Assembly (NCBI RefSeq): GCF_020085105.1
Contig: NC_058042.1
Location: 27,484,001-27,548,000 of the forward strand
Direction of reading: 5' to 3'
DNA length: 64,000 nt
Source of the DNA: Siniperca chuatsi
Taxonomy: Eukaryota > Chordata > Actinopteri > Centrarchiformes > Sinipercidae
Shown here: one piece after another, positions 1 through 9,686 of the stretch
Layout of the letters: each line of letters opens with the position of its first letter
How positions within the stretch are numbered: position 1 is the first letter of the stretch
Made by a program: the position numbers and the translations under genes
Notes under the pieces: model-generated
Seen by the model: only the letters and a program-made list of their open reading frames with translations
What the model was told of the DNA's origin: nothing
The model's database searches: none

Positions 1-431
1 ATATATTCATTCAGGAGGACAGTTTGAACTTTTTGAGTGTACATGAATGCATGATATTTGGAAAATGAAGAGTGAGTTCATTAAAGTTCTTTGACGATGG
101 ACATTGCCTCATGGTGTTTTAATAGAACATCTAAACAAATCTACTCAGTTAGAGGTAACAATATTCATTATGAGCTTATCCTTTTTTTTCTCCACGATTT
201 CACTTGTCCATCACTCTAGGTATAGATTAATCTTGGTCTCATGTCTTTCCACAGGGTTTTTTTTTTTTTTTTTTGCAGAACTATACAGCTTTCTTTGCTT
301 TTCTACAAACTTTAACTTTGCTTTTATACTGTTGAGACATTTGTTGGTGCACGATTTAAATGTACATGATTACTTCCCATCTCTGGACCTGCAAACATGG
401 CAATTAATGGCATATCACATTTTAAGTACTG

Positions 432-437
432 TTTATT
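432..437 (-). promoter_or_regulatory. Candidate poly(A) signal of NAT copy 1
   Basis: Reads AATAAA on the minus strand, about 175 bases downstream of the stop codon of the NAT gene at 610-1482. Position and sequence fit; no transcript evidence is available. Confidence 0.45.
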
Positions 438-609
438 ATTGTTTCAGTCATTATATAATAGCATCATTAACATTGCACACAAAAAAAAAATCCAATCACT
501 GTTTAAATAGATGATTCTTTAACAGCCTGCTCTACCTGGTCAGTCATTAAATCAACACTGGGATAGCGATATAATTTCAGGACAATTTCAACACAGAATA
601 TGTGTTGTT

Positions 610-1482
610 TCAGAGTGTGTAGCATACTTTTTTGTTTACAGATTGCAGTTTGTTCTGCAGCTTCACACTGAACTTTCCCCTCAGAATTAGCTCTATCTCA
701 TCATCTGTTACGTCCCTCAAGTCTAAGACATCAACGCCTTCCTCAGGCTTGTAGGTGACCTCACTGTAGATCCAGCCAACAAGGGCTCTGAATCCTGTTG
801 GGGTTTGCAAAGAGCAGATGGACTTATTGGTGAACAGTGAAGTAGGATCTGTTTGAAGCGTGTGGTTTGTCTCAAAGAAATGCTCGGCCTCACGAGGCAC
901 CAAGGTGAAGCTGTAGATCTGCTTTGTTTCCTTCCTGTTCACCAGACTTGATTTGGCAAAGTCTGGATTGAGAACCTCTGGCTTTCTACCAGTCTTCTCC
1001 AGCACCCACATGTCCCCCTTGTCTATGAGACGAAAGACACCCGCAGCCTGAGGTTGGTCCTTTCCAGAGACGAGCTCCAGGGGCTCCCAGACTTGGGAAG
1101 ACACCCCGAAGCTTACATCTGCTATATAAGACTTTCCATCAATGACGACCTTGTTGATGAGATGTGTTTCAGTGGGGTAAAAATCATTGCTGCTTCTGTT
1201 GAAGACTCTGGAGCCCAGCGTGGTAGCGTCGTAGCCCATTTCTCTCAGCACCCAGCCGAACAGGGAGTTGTTCTCAAGGCACCAACCCCCACGGCTGCTC
1301 CTCACTATCTTATTGAAAATGGCCTCAAGGTCCATGGTGATCCTTTCACCACAGTGAATGCTGAGGTTTTCAAATGGAACTGACATGACGTGCTGTTTGT
1401 GGATCAACTTCAGTGTTGCAAGATCCGGTTTATCATATGAGCCGTGGAAACCAATTCTTTTGAAGTATTCCTCCAAATTCAT
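610..1482 (-). CDS. nat: Arylamine N-acetyltransferase, copy 1
   Basis: Predicted cytosolic enzyme of 290 residues that moves an acetyl group from acetyl-CoA to arylamines and hydrazines (xenobiotic phase II metabolism). The length matches the eukaryotic NAT family. The cysteine-protease-like triad is intact: Cys68 in RGGWCLEN, His107 in TETHL and Asp122 in IADVSFG. The opening block EYFKRIGF and the VPFENLSIHCG motif are typical. The whole reading frame lies in one exon. Just upstream of the ATG, a minus-strand acceptor (TTTTACAG) implies a spliced 5' non-coding exon, as in mammalian NAT genes; a donor-like GTAAG at 1831-1835 could end that exon. It differs from copy 2 mainly in residues 96-106, just before His107, and at the C-terminal tail. 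Positions 125, 127 and 129, which steer substrate choice in human NAT1/NAT2, are Phe, Val and Ser here. Substrate cannot be predicted. Confidence 0.95.
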   Translation of the reverse strand: MNLEEYFKRIGFHGSYDKPDLATLKLIHKQHVMSVPFENLSIHCGERITMDLEAIFNKIVRSSRGGWCLENNSLFGWVLREMGYDATTLGSRVFNRSSNDFYPTETHLINKVVIDGKSYIADVSFGVSSQVWEPLELVSGKDQPQAAGVFRLIDKGDMWVLEKTGRKPEVLNPDFAKSSLVNRKETKQIYSFTLVPREAEHFFETNHTLQTDPTSLFTNKSICSLQTPTGFRALVGWIYSEVTYKPEEGVDVLDLRDVTDDEIELILRGKFSVKLQNKLQSVNKKVCYTL

Positions 1483-1499
1483 CTTGCCTGTAAAATGCA

Positions 1500-2168
1500 G
1501 GACATGACATGGATTTACAGGACCAATCTACCTGTTACAGTTGCACTCAATTTTGCGAAGTCATCTCAACTGTCTCAAAGCTTATAAGGCTTCACGAGGA
1601 TTTAATAACGAATCAGAGATCACTGAACTCTTGCTGTTTCTCTCGATGACATTGACAAATCTGGTATTTCCAGTCAATCAAGTACAATTTTATGCTTGTT
1701 TTCAATAATGAAAAAATGTCATAATCAGATGTCCGAAATCATATAATATCTATAACTTTATATAGCCTACATATAAAGTTTGAGACTCACAAAATTCCGC
1801 AACAGTAAATATCTAGCAAACGTGTTTAACCTTACCTTTTGACATAAGTTGATCTGCTATGGAGCCAACACTTCCCCACAAAGGAAATGCAACTCAGCTA
1901 TTTCTTCACGGGGCTGTAAGGAGTTGAACTTTGATAGCCAGTAAAACCTAACTGCGGTTAAGGAAGTGGATGATTTTCTTGGGCCTCGTGTTAACCAGCG
2001 GTTTATGTGTTGCTTCACAATAATGAACCAAACACATCACACACGTCTTGTAATCGTACGAGTTTACGTTATCAGAGTTTAAGTGTACTTACTTGTATTG
2101 ATCTGTGTCATGTCGGGAAAAATGAATGCGCCATTTCTACTTCCGGTTTCATTCTGTCAAAGTTGCTG
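1500..2168. other. Upstream region of NAT copy 1, putative 5' non-coding exon
   Basis: No protein gene. On the minus strand a donor-like AAAAG|GTAAG (around 1831-1840) together with the acceptor just upstream of the ATG suggests a 5' UTR exon beginning somewhere above 1836 and an intron of about 340 bases. The match to copy 2 is lost beyond about 1545, so the two copies may have different promoters. Confidence 0.35.
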
Positions 2169-2177
2169 TGCCTGTCA

Positions 2178-2935
2178 GCATGGCCGGATTAAGAACCCAG
2201 GGGGCCCCGGGGCAAAAACTTGTTTTTGGGCCCCTTTTGACCCCACACAATATTCATCATTTTTAAGCAAAAAATGGCAAAAAAAAAAAAATACAGTGGT
2301 ATAAGCTTCTAAACCAATAGTGAATGTTTGCTAGTTTCTCCTAGTTTTATAATCCCGTAGACTGTAAAATCAACATTTTTGGGTTTTTGACAGTTGGTCA
2401 GAATTTTTTTGAATACATTAACATGGGCTCCAGGGAATAATGAAAGGCACTTTTCACTATTTTCTGACATTTTGTACACTGAGCAATCAGTCGATTATTG
2501 AAGAAAATCTAATTGTCATATGTATCGATAATGAAAATAATTTGGGTTGGTTGCAGCCTTACAGTACTTCTGTGATGGAATAATACTACCTTGCCCAAGG
2601 TTTTCTGTGTGTTAATTACCCGACACAGAAAAAATGGAAGCAATTTGTTCAAACACAACTTTACAACAAATGAGCACAATATGAACTAAAACAATAAATG
2701 TCTTAAAACTAGATTTTGACACAGGGTCCCTCTACAAGACCAGGGCGACAAAATGGAGGCTGGAGGACCAGTCAGAGTTGATATTGTACTTCAAGTGGTG
2801 CAAATTTCTAGCAAATTTACAATTAATTAAATTATGTAGAGCCAAATAATATGGAGTAAACCTGGGGCTTTTGAGGGCCCTGGGGTCTTGGGCCCCTGTG
2901 CAGTTGCCCGCTTTGGCCAAATGGTAATCCAGCCT
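2178..2935. mobile_element. Non-autonomous hAT-like DNA transposon with nested repeat
   Basis: The left end carries GGCCGGATTAAGAAC and the right end, read in reverse, carries GGCTGGATTACC, forming imperfect terminal inverted repeats. The same 9-mer TGCCTGTCA flanks both sides (2169-2177 and 2936-2944), as expected for a target-site duplication of 7-9 bases. The interior has no transposase ORF. It includes G/C runs near both ends (ggggccccgg, agggccctgggg). At about 2385-2560 there is a decayed copy of a fish repeat recognisable by 'actattttctgacatttt' and 'gataatgaaaataat...ttgcagcc'. Superfamily assignment is by end sequence and duplication length. Confidence 0.7.
2385..2560 (+). repeat. 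Nested fish interspersed repeat ('cgattaatcg...gttgcagcc' family)
   Basis: A degenerate copy of a common fish repeat, recognised by the order of its landmarks: a 'ttttgacagttggtca' block, 'gggctccagggaataatg', 'ttttcactattttctgaca', then a TCGATTA-type block and 'ttgcagccttac'. It lies inside the hAT-like element. A second copy in the other orientation occurs at 29418-29668. Confidence 0.5.
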
Positions 2936-2965
2936 TGCCTGTCAATTGGTTGGTAAGCCCAGTCA

Positions 2966-3990
2966 GGTCATTCCAGTAGCTCCTCTCTGTTCTCCACCAA
3001 TAATGGACGCACCTTTTTCCCGTGTCCTAATTGACTGTGTTGGGCCTTTGCCTAAAATATAGAAGGGTAACAAATATTTGTCTTTCTTTTTATTTTGTTT
3101 TTTATCGGCAGCCATGGGACGTACAGAAGGAGGATTACACGCATGCTACACATTTTTAGCCCTGTTTTGACAATTACATATTCAATGAAAATAAATACAT
3201 AAATACATTTTAAAAGAAGCAAAACAAATAAAGAAAAAAACCTGAATACCACTTTTAAATTCTGGTGTGTACTCTTCCTTACACAATAAGTCCTCAATAA
3301 GTGATCAAAACAGGGCAGAATATGTGGTAATGATTTGCATTATTCGTCTGGCATTGCCTCCAACAATCAGAATTAATTATTTGTCATTTATCATGAATAT
3401 GAACACTAGATTTCCTGGAGCTCTACCCTTAAGAAATATTAAAGTTAAGCAGAGGCTCTCAAGTTGGTCTTGTCTCTGTGGTTCGGTATTGCCCATGCTC
3501 TAATTTTAGGTCAGGATTGTTCCAGGAAGTTATGCAAGAACTAGGGATCAAACCGATTATGTCCTCCGCCTACCATCCTCAGTCTCATGGTGCCATTGTG
3601 CGCTACCATCAGACTCTCAAGACGAAGATTAAAGCCCACATTGTGAACTATGGAGGAGACGGGGATGTAGCCATGCAGTTCTTGTTATTTGTCATCTGGG
3701 ATTCTGTCACTGACTCAACTGGGTTCAGCCCATTTGAACTTGTTTATGGGCATGACGTGAGAGGGCCTCTGAAGATGGCAAAAGAGAAGTTGTTGGAGCC
3801 CAATGAACTAAGCGGGGTTTGGCAGTATGTGGCCACATTCAAAGATAGGCTGAAAACTGCCTGTGAAGCCCTTTATGACCAGAAAACTGTCAAACCTATA
3901 TTTTCTGTAGGTGATAAGGTTCTGGTTTTGGTGACCATGACACATTTAGCTGTTGTCAGCAAATTAAGTCAGAGGAACAACACAGTTTAG
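2966..3990 (+). pseudogene. Ty3/gypsy retrotransposon integrase fragment, interrupted
   Basis: Two blocks of a gypsy-type integrase lie in the same orientation. The first, about 2966-3052, ends in PFSRVLIDCVGPLPK, the start of the catalytic core with its first aspartate. The second, about 3500-3950, encodes GLFQEVMQELGI, SSAYHPQSHGA, the FSPFELVYGHDVRGPL block and a C-terminal DKVLVL. About 430 bases of unrelated AT-rich sequence (about 3053-3475) separate them, and the expected TDQG-like second catalytic aspartate is degraded. The typical glutamate region has become GAIVRYHQTLK. Gag, protease, reverse transcriptase and LTRs are absent. This is a dead fragment, not a host gene. Confidence 0.85.
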
Positions 3991-4564
3991 GATATTCTGT
4001 CTAACACTTGTTGGGCTATTTCAAGAATTGCCTTTGTGTGGCCAAGAAGCGGATCTGAGCTTCTGTCAGGTAGAGGTGGATGCCTTTTCAGTTTCCTCCT
4101 CCAGCCTTTTTACAAAATCACAGGCTCAGCCAAGTTTCAGAAGAAAAAGATACAAAAGTTTAGGAGCATAATATTTAAGCATGGTGAAGACATATGAGTG
4201 AGTACACAGAATACAGATAAGACTAAGTCTGCGACATCCAGGCATAACAGTCTACATTATCATATACCTTGACAACATATAACTTAGCAGATTACATTGG
4301 TATAAGCAAGTTATAAAAATATATAATAATGGCAAACACAATTGGCTTTTATGTAGATTTTCTTGGATTGAAAATAACTTTTCCTTGGTTAGTAATACAG
4401 TCCTTCAGAGAGGCATGTATGCTCCTTCCATTAACTCAAGATACTTCGCTCAAACACACACATTTACCAGAAACGTTAACTCCGAAATATGTCAGCCAAC
4501 CACTCTCTCAGCTCACTGATATGTTTTTTGTTTTACTGGAAGATTAATGTTAAATTCCTAATGA
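3991..4564. other. Intergenic sequence, nothing recognised
   Basis: AT-rich sequence between the gypsy fragment and the second NAT-bearing segment. I see no credible ORF, RNA gene or repeat ends here; part may be further decayed retrotransposon. Confidence 0.4.
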
Positions 4565-5010
4565 GGTCTATTCAAAACCAAATTACTTTGTTAGATGACT
4601 CAATATAGCATTAACATGACTTGCATCATGAGCTGTTGTTTTTTCTCCACACTTTCATCTTTGCATCACTCTCGTACAGATTCATATTGGTTTCATCTGA
4701 GTAACATTTAGTATACAGCCAGCAAATTAGGTCTCTTACACTACTTCTTTGCAAACTGTAACCTGGCTTTTACATTACTGCAGCACACTGGGGTATCTGA
4801 TTTAAATGGAAATTGGATTAAATCTCTCAGTTCTAATACAATTGCATCATTTCCATTGTACAAAAAAAGAAATTGAAAAATGAAATTCAAAGCGCTGTTA
4901 ATGTTTCAAATAGATAATCCTTCACCAAGCTGCTCTACCTGGTCAGTCATGAAATCACCACAGGTTGTGACATCAACAAGTCAGTTGCAACACAGAATAT
5001 GTGCAGGATT

Positions 5011-5883
5011 TCAGAGTGTGTACCATGATTTGTTGCTTACAGGCTTTAGTTTGTTCTGCAGCTTCACACTGAACTTTCCCCTCAGAATTAGCTCTATCTC
5101 ATCATCTGTTACGTCCCTCAAGTCTAAGACATCAACACCTTCCTCAGGCTTGTAGGTGACCTCACTGTAGGTCCAGCCAATCAGGGCTCTGAATCCTGTT
5201 GGGGTTTGTAAAGAGCAGATGGACTTATTGGTGAACAGTGAAGTAGGATCTGTTTGAAGTGTGTGTTGTGTCTCAAAGAAATGCTCGGCCTCACGAGGCA
5301 CCAAGGTGAAGCTGTAGATCTGCTTTGTTTCCTTCCTGTTCACCAGACTTGATTTGGCAAAGTCTGGATTGAGAACCTCTGGCTTTCTACCAGTCTTCTC
5401 CAGCACCCACATGTCCCCCTTGTCTATGAGACGAAAGACACCCGCAGCCTGAGGTTGGTCCTTTCCAGAGACGAGCTCCAGGGGCTCCCAGACTTGGGAA
5501 GACACCCCAAAGCTTACATCTGCTATATAAGACTTTCCATCAATGACGACCTTGTTGATGAGATGAGATTCAAGGGGGCCAAAGTCATCAAGGATACTGT
5601 TGAAGACTCTGGAGCCCAGCGTGGTAGCGTCGTAGCCCATTTCTCTCAGCACCCAGCCGAACAGGGAGTTGTTCTCAAGGCACCAACCCCCACGGCTGCT
5701 CCTCACTATCTTATTGAAAATGGCCTCAAGGTCCATGGTGATCCTTTCACCACAGTGAATGCTGAGGTTTTCAAATGGAACTGACATGACGTGCTGTTTG
5801 TGGATCAACTTCAGTGTTGCAAGATCCGGTTTGTCATATGAGCCGTGGAAACCAATTCTTTTGAAGTATTCCTCCAAATTCAT
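5011..5883 (-). CDS. nat: Arylamine N-acetyltransferase, copy 2
   Basis: Tandem paralogue of the gene at 610-1482, also 290 residues, same strand, predicted acetyl-CoA:arylamine N-acetyltransferase. The triad Cys68 (GGWCLEN), His107 (LESHL) and Asp122 (ADVSFG) is intact, so it should be active. Residues 1-95 and 107 to about 206 are identical to copy 1. The differences are a cluster at residues 96-106 (NSILDDFGPLES in place of NRSSNDFYPTET), a few points (Gln for Asn near 207, Ile/Thr in ALIGWTYS) and the last dozen residues (KPVSNKSWYTL). The start ATG follows the same splice acceptor as copy 1. Differing residues beside the catalytic histidine could mean altered acceptor-substrate choice; that is inference. 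Confidence 0.95.
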   Translation of the reverse strand: MNLEEYFKRIGFHGSYDKPDLATLKLIHKQHVMSVPFENLSIHCGERITMDLEAIFNKIVRSSRGGWCLENNSLFGWVLREMGYDATTLGSRVFNSILDDFGPLESHLINKVVIDGKSYIADVSFGVSSQVWEPLELVSGKDQPQAAGVFRLIDKGDMWVLEKTGRKPEVLNPDFAKSSLVNRKETKQIYSFTLVPREAEHFFETQHTLQTDPTSLFTNKSICSLQTPTGFRALIGWTYSEVTYKPEEGVDVLDLRDVTDDEIELILRGKFSVKLQNKLKPVSNKSWYTL

Positions 5884-5912
5884 CTTGCCTGTAAAATGCA
5901 GGACATGACATG

Positions 5913-7000
5913 AATTGATAACGCTTTCTAATAAGACATAATTAAGGCATATTAAATAATGCCATTAATTAAAGTTTAAAACCTTTATAAAGTATTAACA
6001 GATGATGATGAGGCCCATGAATTTAAAGGACCCATCCACCGGTTACAAAGTTGCACTTAAGTCAAAACAATGACAGCTCGTCATATTTACATCTAAAAAG
6101 AAATTCCTATTAATATCCGCAGTTATGAAATGTGTAGAAGCAGTGCTTAGCTCTCAGTTTATGTTAGTTTTTCGTGGGAGTACTGAGCAAGACAATATAA
6201 AGGAAGTGCAACCTAGAGCTGCAAGCTGATTGAAGTGTACACCAGAAATTACCATGGAACCCTACCGCTATCCTCTTTAACCAATATACAAAGCTTTGTC
6301 CGTGCAAAAGTCAGAAATATTTGCTACTCATATCGCAGAGTTTTCCTAAGTGTTTTTAGGAAAACTCTAAGTAAAACACATAGACCCTGAGCCTCGCCCG
6401 TCAGTGTTGGCAGCATTTCGTTCAATAGTTTATTGCCCCTCATTGATCCTATCTTGGATCACCTGGACCAGCGTTTAAAAAGACCTCGTACCTTCAGACT
6501 ATAACGAAACCTGCAGCTGCGGGTTGCTGTTGTTGTAGTTTAGGTCTGCCAGTAAAACATGACGTAGCCGTCCTCCACTTGAATAGTTGCATGCAATTGT
6601 TTATGCTCGCGTATCGCCGCTAGAGGCGCTATCAACCAACAATTTACAGAATCCATTTGTTTTATTAACTGTCACTGTTTTTTTTCTTACATAACTACAG
6701 ATTAAATGATAGAAAGGGAACAAAGTACAGGTCAGCAGGGGTGCTTAAACATAGGCTATGATTTAAGCATTAATAGTCAAAGATGAATTGTACAGTGTCT
6801 AATTCAGGAACTATACTGACTAGACATAATATAGTTTTTTCAGTTAAAAAACGACACATATGATGGTATTTTCATTACTGTCCTGGCACTAATTAGTAAT
6901 ATGTGTTTTCGTTTAATGGGTACTACGATTAAATTCAAAACTTTACTACTTCAAAACATTTTTAAAAGATCTTCGCTTTTATTCTGAAGGCACGAGGTGC
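5913..7000. other. Intergenic region between NAT copy 2 and sdr42e1
   Basis: The first about 105 bases (5913-6017) are an AT-rich insertion relative to copy 1. The 6018-6053 stretch resumes homology to 1512-1545. No ORF or RNA gene is recognised in the rest. NAT copy 2 (minus) and sdr42e1 (plus) are divergent, so their promoters must lie within 5.9-7.7 kb. Confidence 0.45.
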
Positions 7001-7170
7001 ATACCGGAAGTCTTTTTGTTGCTGGCAGAGCTGCGCCGTTTTGAGACCAAAATGAATCCAGAGCGATATCGGCTGTTTTTGCGTAAATTACGTAACAAAA
7101 AGCACGTACACCACTGACCGAGGAAGTGCACGCCGGTGCTTTCTCACCAGTGCTACAGTAGAGTTTTAAA
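7001..7170 (+). promoter_or_regulatory. Candidate sdr42e1 promoter / first exon with ETS-type site
   Basis: The stretch contains the ETS-family consensus CCGGAAGT (7004-7011) and several CpGs (gctgcgccg, gcacgccggtg) in an otherwise CpG-poor neighbourhood, about 0.55 kb upstream of the acceptor (7695-7696) that precedes the coding start. No TATA box is evident. Transcription start is not determinable from sequence alone. Confidence 0.35.
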
Positions 7171-7711
7171 TGAGTGATATTAACCAGATATTTCGGTCGT
7201 TTTCTACACGGTTTATGTTGAGGTTAGTAGGCCTACCGACAGTGAAAACGTGAATTTAATAGTTTAGCGTACAGGATGTGAATTTATCTTTATCTAACTA
7301 CTGTCTGTGCATGTCACAGCACTAACGCTACTTTGTTGCATAGTTTTGACGCATGGTATTCTTAATAACCCCTTACGGAAAGTAGGCTTTAATGTGGTAG
7401 TCTGTAAACTAGGTAGGGTGTAATAATAATGCTGGAATACATCTGTGGTGCATAGTCCACGTAGAAATATTGTTAATGCATTCAGATAATTGCGTAAAAG
7501 GTTTAATTACTCAAGTACAAGGTCAGCGAACTAGCCTACAGACTGCTAGTTAGCGTCAACTTGGTAGCTTTTGTTGTGGTTTGTGACTGTAAAATTTGTA
7601 AAATCTGTAACATTTATGAGGGTGCCTTTGTGTGTACTTTTCTAAGCATATTGTCGTTTAAAAAAAAGTCTAATCTTCTCTTTTACAAACTCACAGATTC
7701 GCCCTCCTGCA

Positions 7712-9182
7712 ATGGAAAATGCACGTACAGACACGTTCTTGATAACTGGGGGATGTGGCTATTTTGGTTATCGGTAAGACAAATTTCATACTGTTTATTA
7801 CTCAAGAAAACAAATGGTGCATTCACAGTCAGTAAACCCTCAGTAATGACTTCAGAGTTGCCTTACAGTGCTGTCACACTGTTGTACCACAACAAGGGGG
7901 CGTTATCGCACCAGTTATCTTTGGATCTTTGACTGCCACAGAACTGTGGTAGATTTAAGTAGAAATACATGGCATTATTGTATTTTTGTTTTAGATTTAC
8001 AGTTTTATTCTGTTAAAATGGATGTGATGAGTTTCATGCAGAGATGAATTCATATTTAATAACTTGTTGTTTCCCCCGTGCAGTCTGGCATGCTCCCTGC
8101 ATAAAAAAGGAGCCAAAATCATTCTGTTTGACACGGCCCCTCCGAACCAAGAAGTGCCAGAGGACATTGTGTTTGTTCAAGGTGATATACGTGAGTATGC
8201 ACAAGTTGAAAGGGCCGTCACTGGTGTGGACTGTGTATTCCACATCGCCTCCTATGGCATGTCTGGCAGGGAGCAGCTGAACCGGCATCTGATTGAGGCG
8301 GTGAATGTTGAAGGCACACAGAACGTCCTGAAGGCTTGCGTTGAGCACGGAGTGTCCAGGCTGGTTTACACCAGCACCTTCAACGTGGTGTTCGGAGGCC
8401 AAGTGATAGAGAACGGGGATGAAAGCCTCCCTTATCTACCTCTCCATCTTCACCCCGACCACTACTCCAGAACCAAGTCCCTGGCTGAGATGGCAGTGCT
8501 AAAAGCTAACGGCACAGCACTGAGGGACGGCTCCGGGGTGCTGAGAACCTGTGCACTGCGTCCAGCAGGAATCTACGGCCCTGGTGAGCAGAGGCACCTG
8601 CCCAGGATAGTCGGCTATATAGAGAAGGGGATCTTCAGGTTTGTTTATGGTGAACCCAGCAGCCTGGTTGAGTTTGTCCATGTGGACAACCTGGTGTCAG
8701 CACATGAGCTTGCTGCAGAGGCTCTGACCCCAGACAAGCAGCACCGCTCTGCTGGCCAGGCCTATTTCATCTCAGATGGCAGGCCTGTCAACAATTTTGA
8801 ATTCTTCAGACCTCTGGTAGAGGGCTTGGGCTATCCTTTCCCCAAACTGCGCCTTCCTGTCTCTCTCATTTACTTTGTTGCCTTTCTCACAGAAATGATT
8901 CACCACCTCATCGGGCCCTTCTATAACTTCCAGCCACTGCTGACACGTACAGAGGTGTATAAAACTGGTGTGACGCATTACTTCAGCATGGCAAAAGCTA
9001 AGGCAGAGCTCGGTTATGAGCCCCAGGAGCACAACCTGGACGAGGTGGTACAATGGTATAGAAGCAGAGGCCATGGGAAAAGATCTCACAGCTCCTTCCT
9101 CAGTCGATTGCTACTGGACATCCTGTTTGTTGCTGCCTTTGTTGCTGTGGCTTTCTCTTTTCTTCCAGTTGTTGGCAGTTGA
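7712..9182 (+). CDS. sdr42e1: Short-chain dehydrogenase/reductase family 42E member 1
   Basis: Extended SDR (3-beta-HSD-like) enzyme, predicted 386 residues against about 393 in human. Coding exons are 7712-7773 and 8084-9182. The junction splits an Arg codon (ATCG|GTAAG ... GCAG|TCTGG), and the spliced frame reads through without a break. The dinucleotide-binding motif TGGCGYFG is at residues 12-19, an acidic residue ends the second strand (ILFD), GDIRE follows, and the catalytic YxxxK is Tyr148/Lys152 (HYSRTK). The LRPAGIYGPGE block is a hallmark of this branch. A hydrophobic C-terminal segment (LLLDILFVAAFVAVAFSF) predicts a membrane anchor. The human protein is a poorly characterised oxidoreductase with steroid-like substrates suspected; substrate here is unknown. 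The ATG sits just after a splice acceptor at 7695-7696, implying an upstream non-coding exon. Confidence 0.95.
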
Positions 9183-9655
9183 TGAACAGCTAAAGCGGTA
9201 ATGTCATTCTGCCATTTTCCAAAACGTATCAAGACTGGTTCAGAACTAAGTTGTTTACATGTCTTAATATGAAACGGTGCATGTGCAAAAAGTGTCTACT
9301 GGCAGGTGCTTCAGACATACAGTATAAAGCAGCTGTCTACAGACCGACTCAGTGAAAGCATGTTTAATTGGGGACCATTCCTTTTTATTCTGTAACCGCC
9401 ATCACATGTGAAAATAATCATATAATCTCTGTACCTTTTTAATGTCTTAATTTTACATCCTATAGTTATTGTCACTTTCAGAGACGATATGTCAAATGCT
9501 ACCTCTTCTTTTCACAACAGTTAGCTTTTGAAAGACTGATAATAACTTAATACACACATGTTTTTAATGCTGTTTTTGTGGAACCGTAATATAATGAAAT
9601 GCTAAAAATTGTTCTGAAAACTGTAATGAATAAAACTTTATGAGGCAAATGTGGT
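9183..9655 (+). other. sdr42e1 3' UTR
   Basis: Non-coding sequence from the stop codon to the poly(A) signal AATAAA at 9629-9634, with a T-rich downstream element (poly-T at about 9665-9686). No other gene feature is seen. Confidence 0.65.
9629..9634 (+). promoter_or_regulatory. Poly(A) signal of sdr42e1
   Basis: Canonical AATAAA about 450 bases after the stop, followed by GT/T-rich sequence. Confidence 0.65.
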
Positions 9656-9686
9656 TTGTTTGATTTTTTTTTTTTTTTTTTTTTTA

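Larger units (their letters stand above)
120..6053. repeat. Tandem segmental duplication carrying the two NAT genes
   Basis: The segment at about 120-1545 recurs at about 4565-6053. The coding exons (610-1482 and 5011-5883) and the immediate 5' flank, through the splice acceptor and about 30 bases beyond it, are almost base-for-base identical. The 3' flank (about 120-609 versus 4565-5010) is recognisably homologous but much more diverged. Beyond the 5' flank the match resumes at 1512 versus about 6018, because copy 2 carries about 105 extra bases (about 5913-6017). High identity in the coding block with decayed flanks suggests recent gene conversion of an older duplication; that history is inferred. 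Outer boundaries are approximate. Confidence 0.85.

Noticed and set aside
1054-1383. 109-codon plus-strand ORF antisense to NAT copy 1, with a near-identical counterpart at 5455-5784
   Set aside because: Its preservation is explained by near-identity of the NAT genes on the other strand; no family resemblance.
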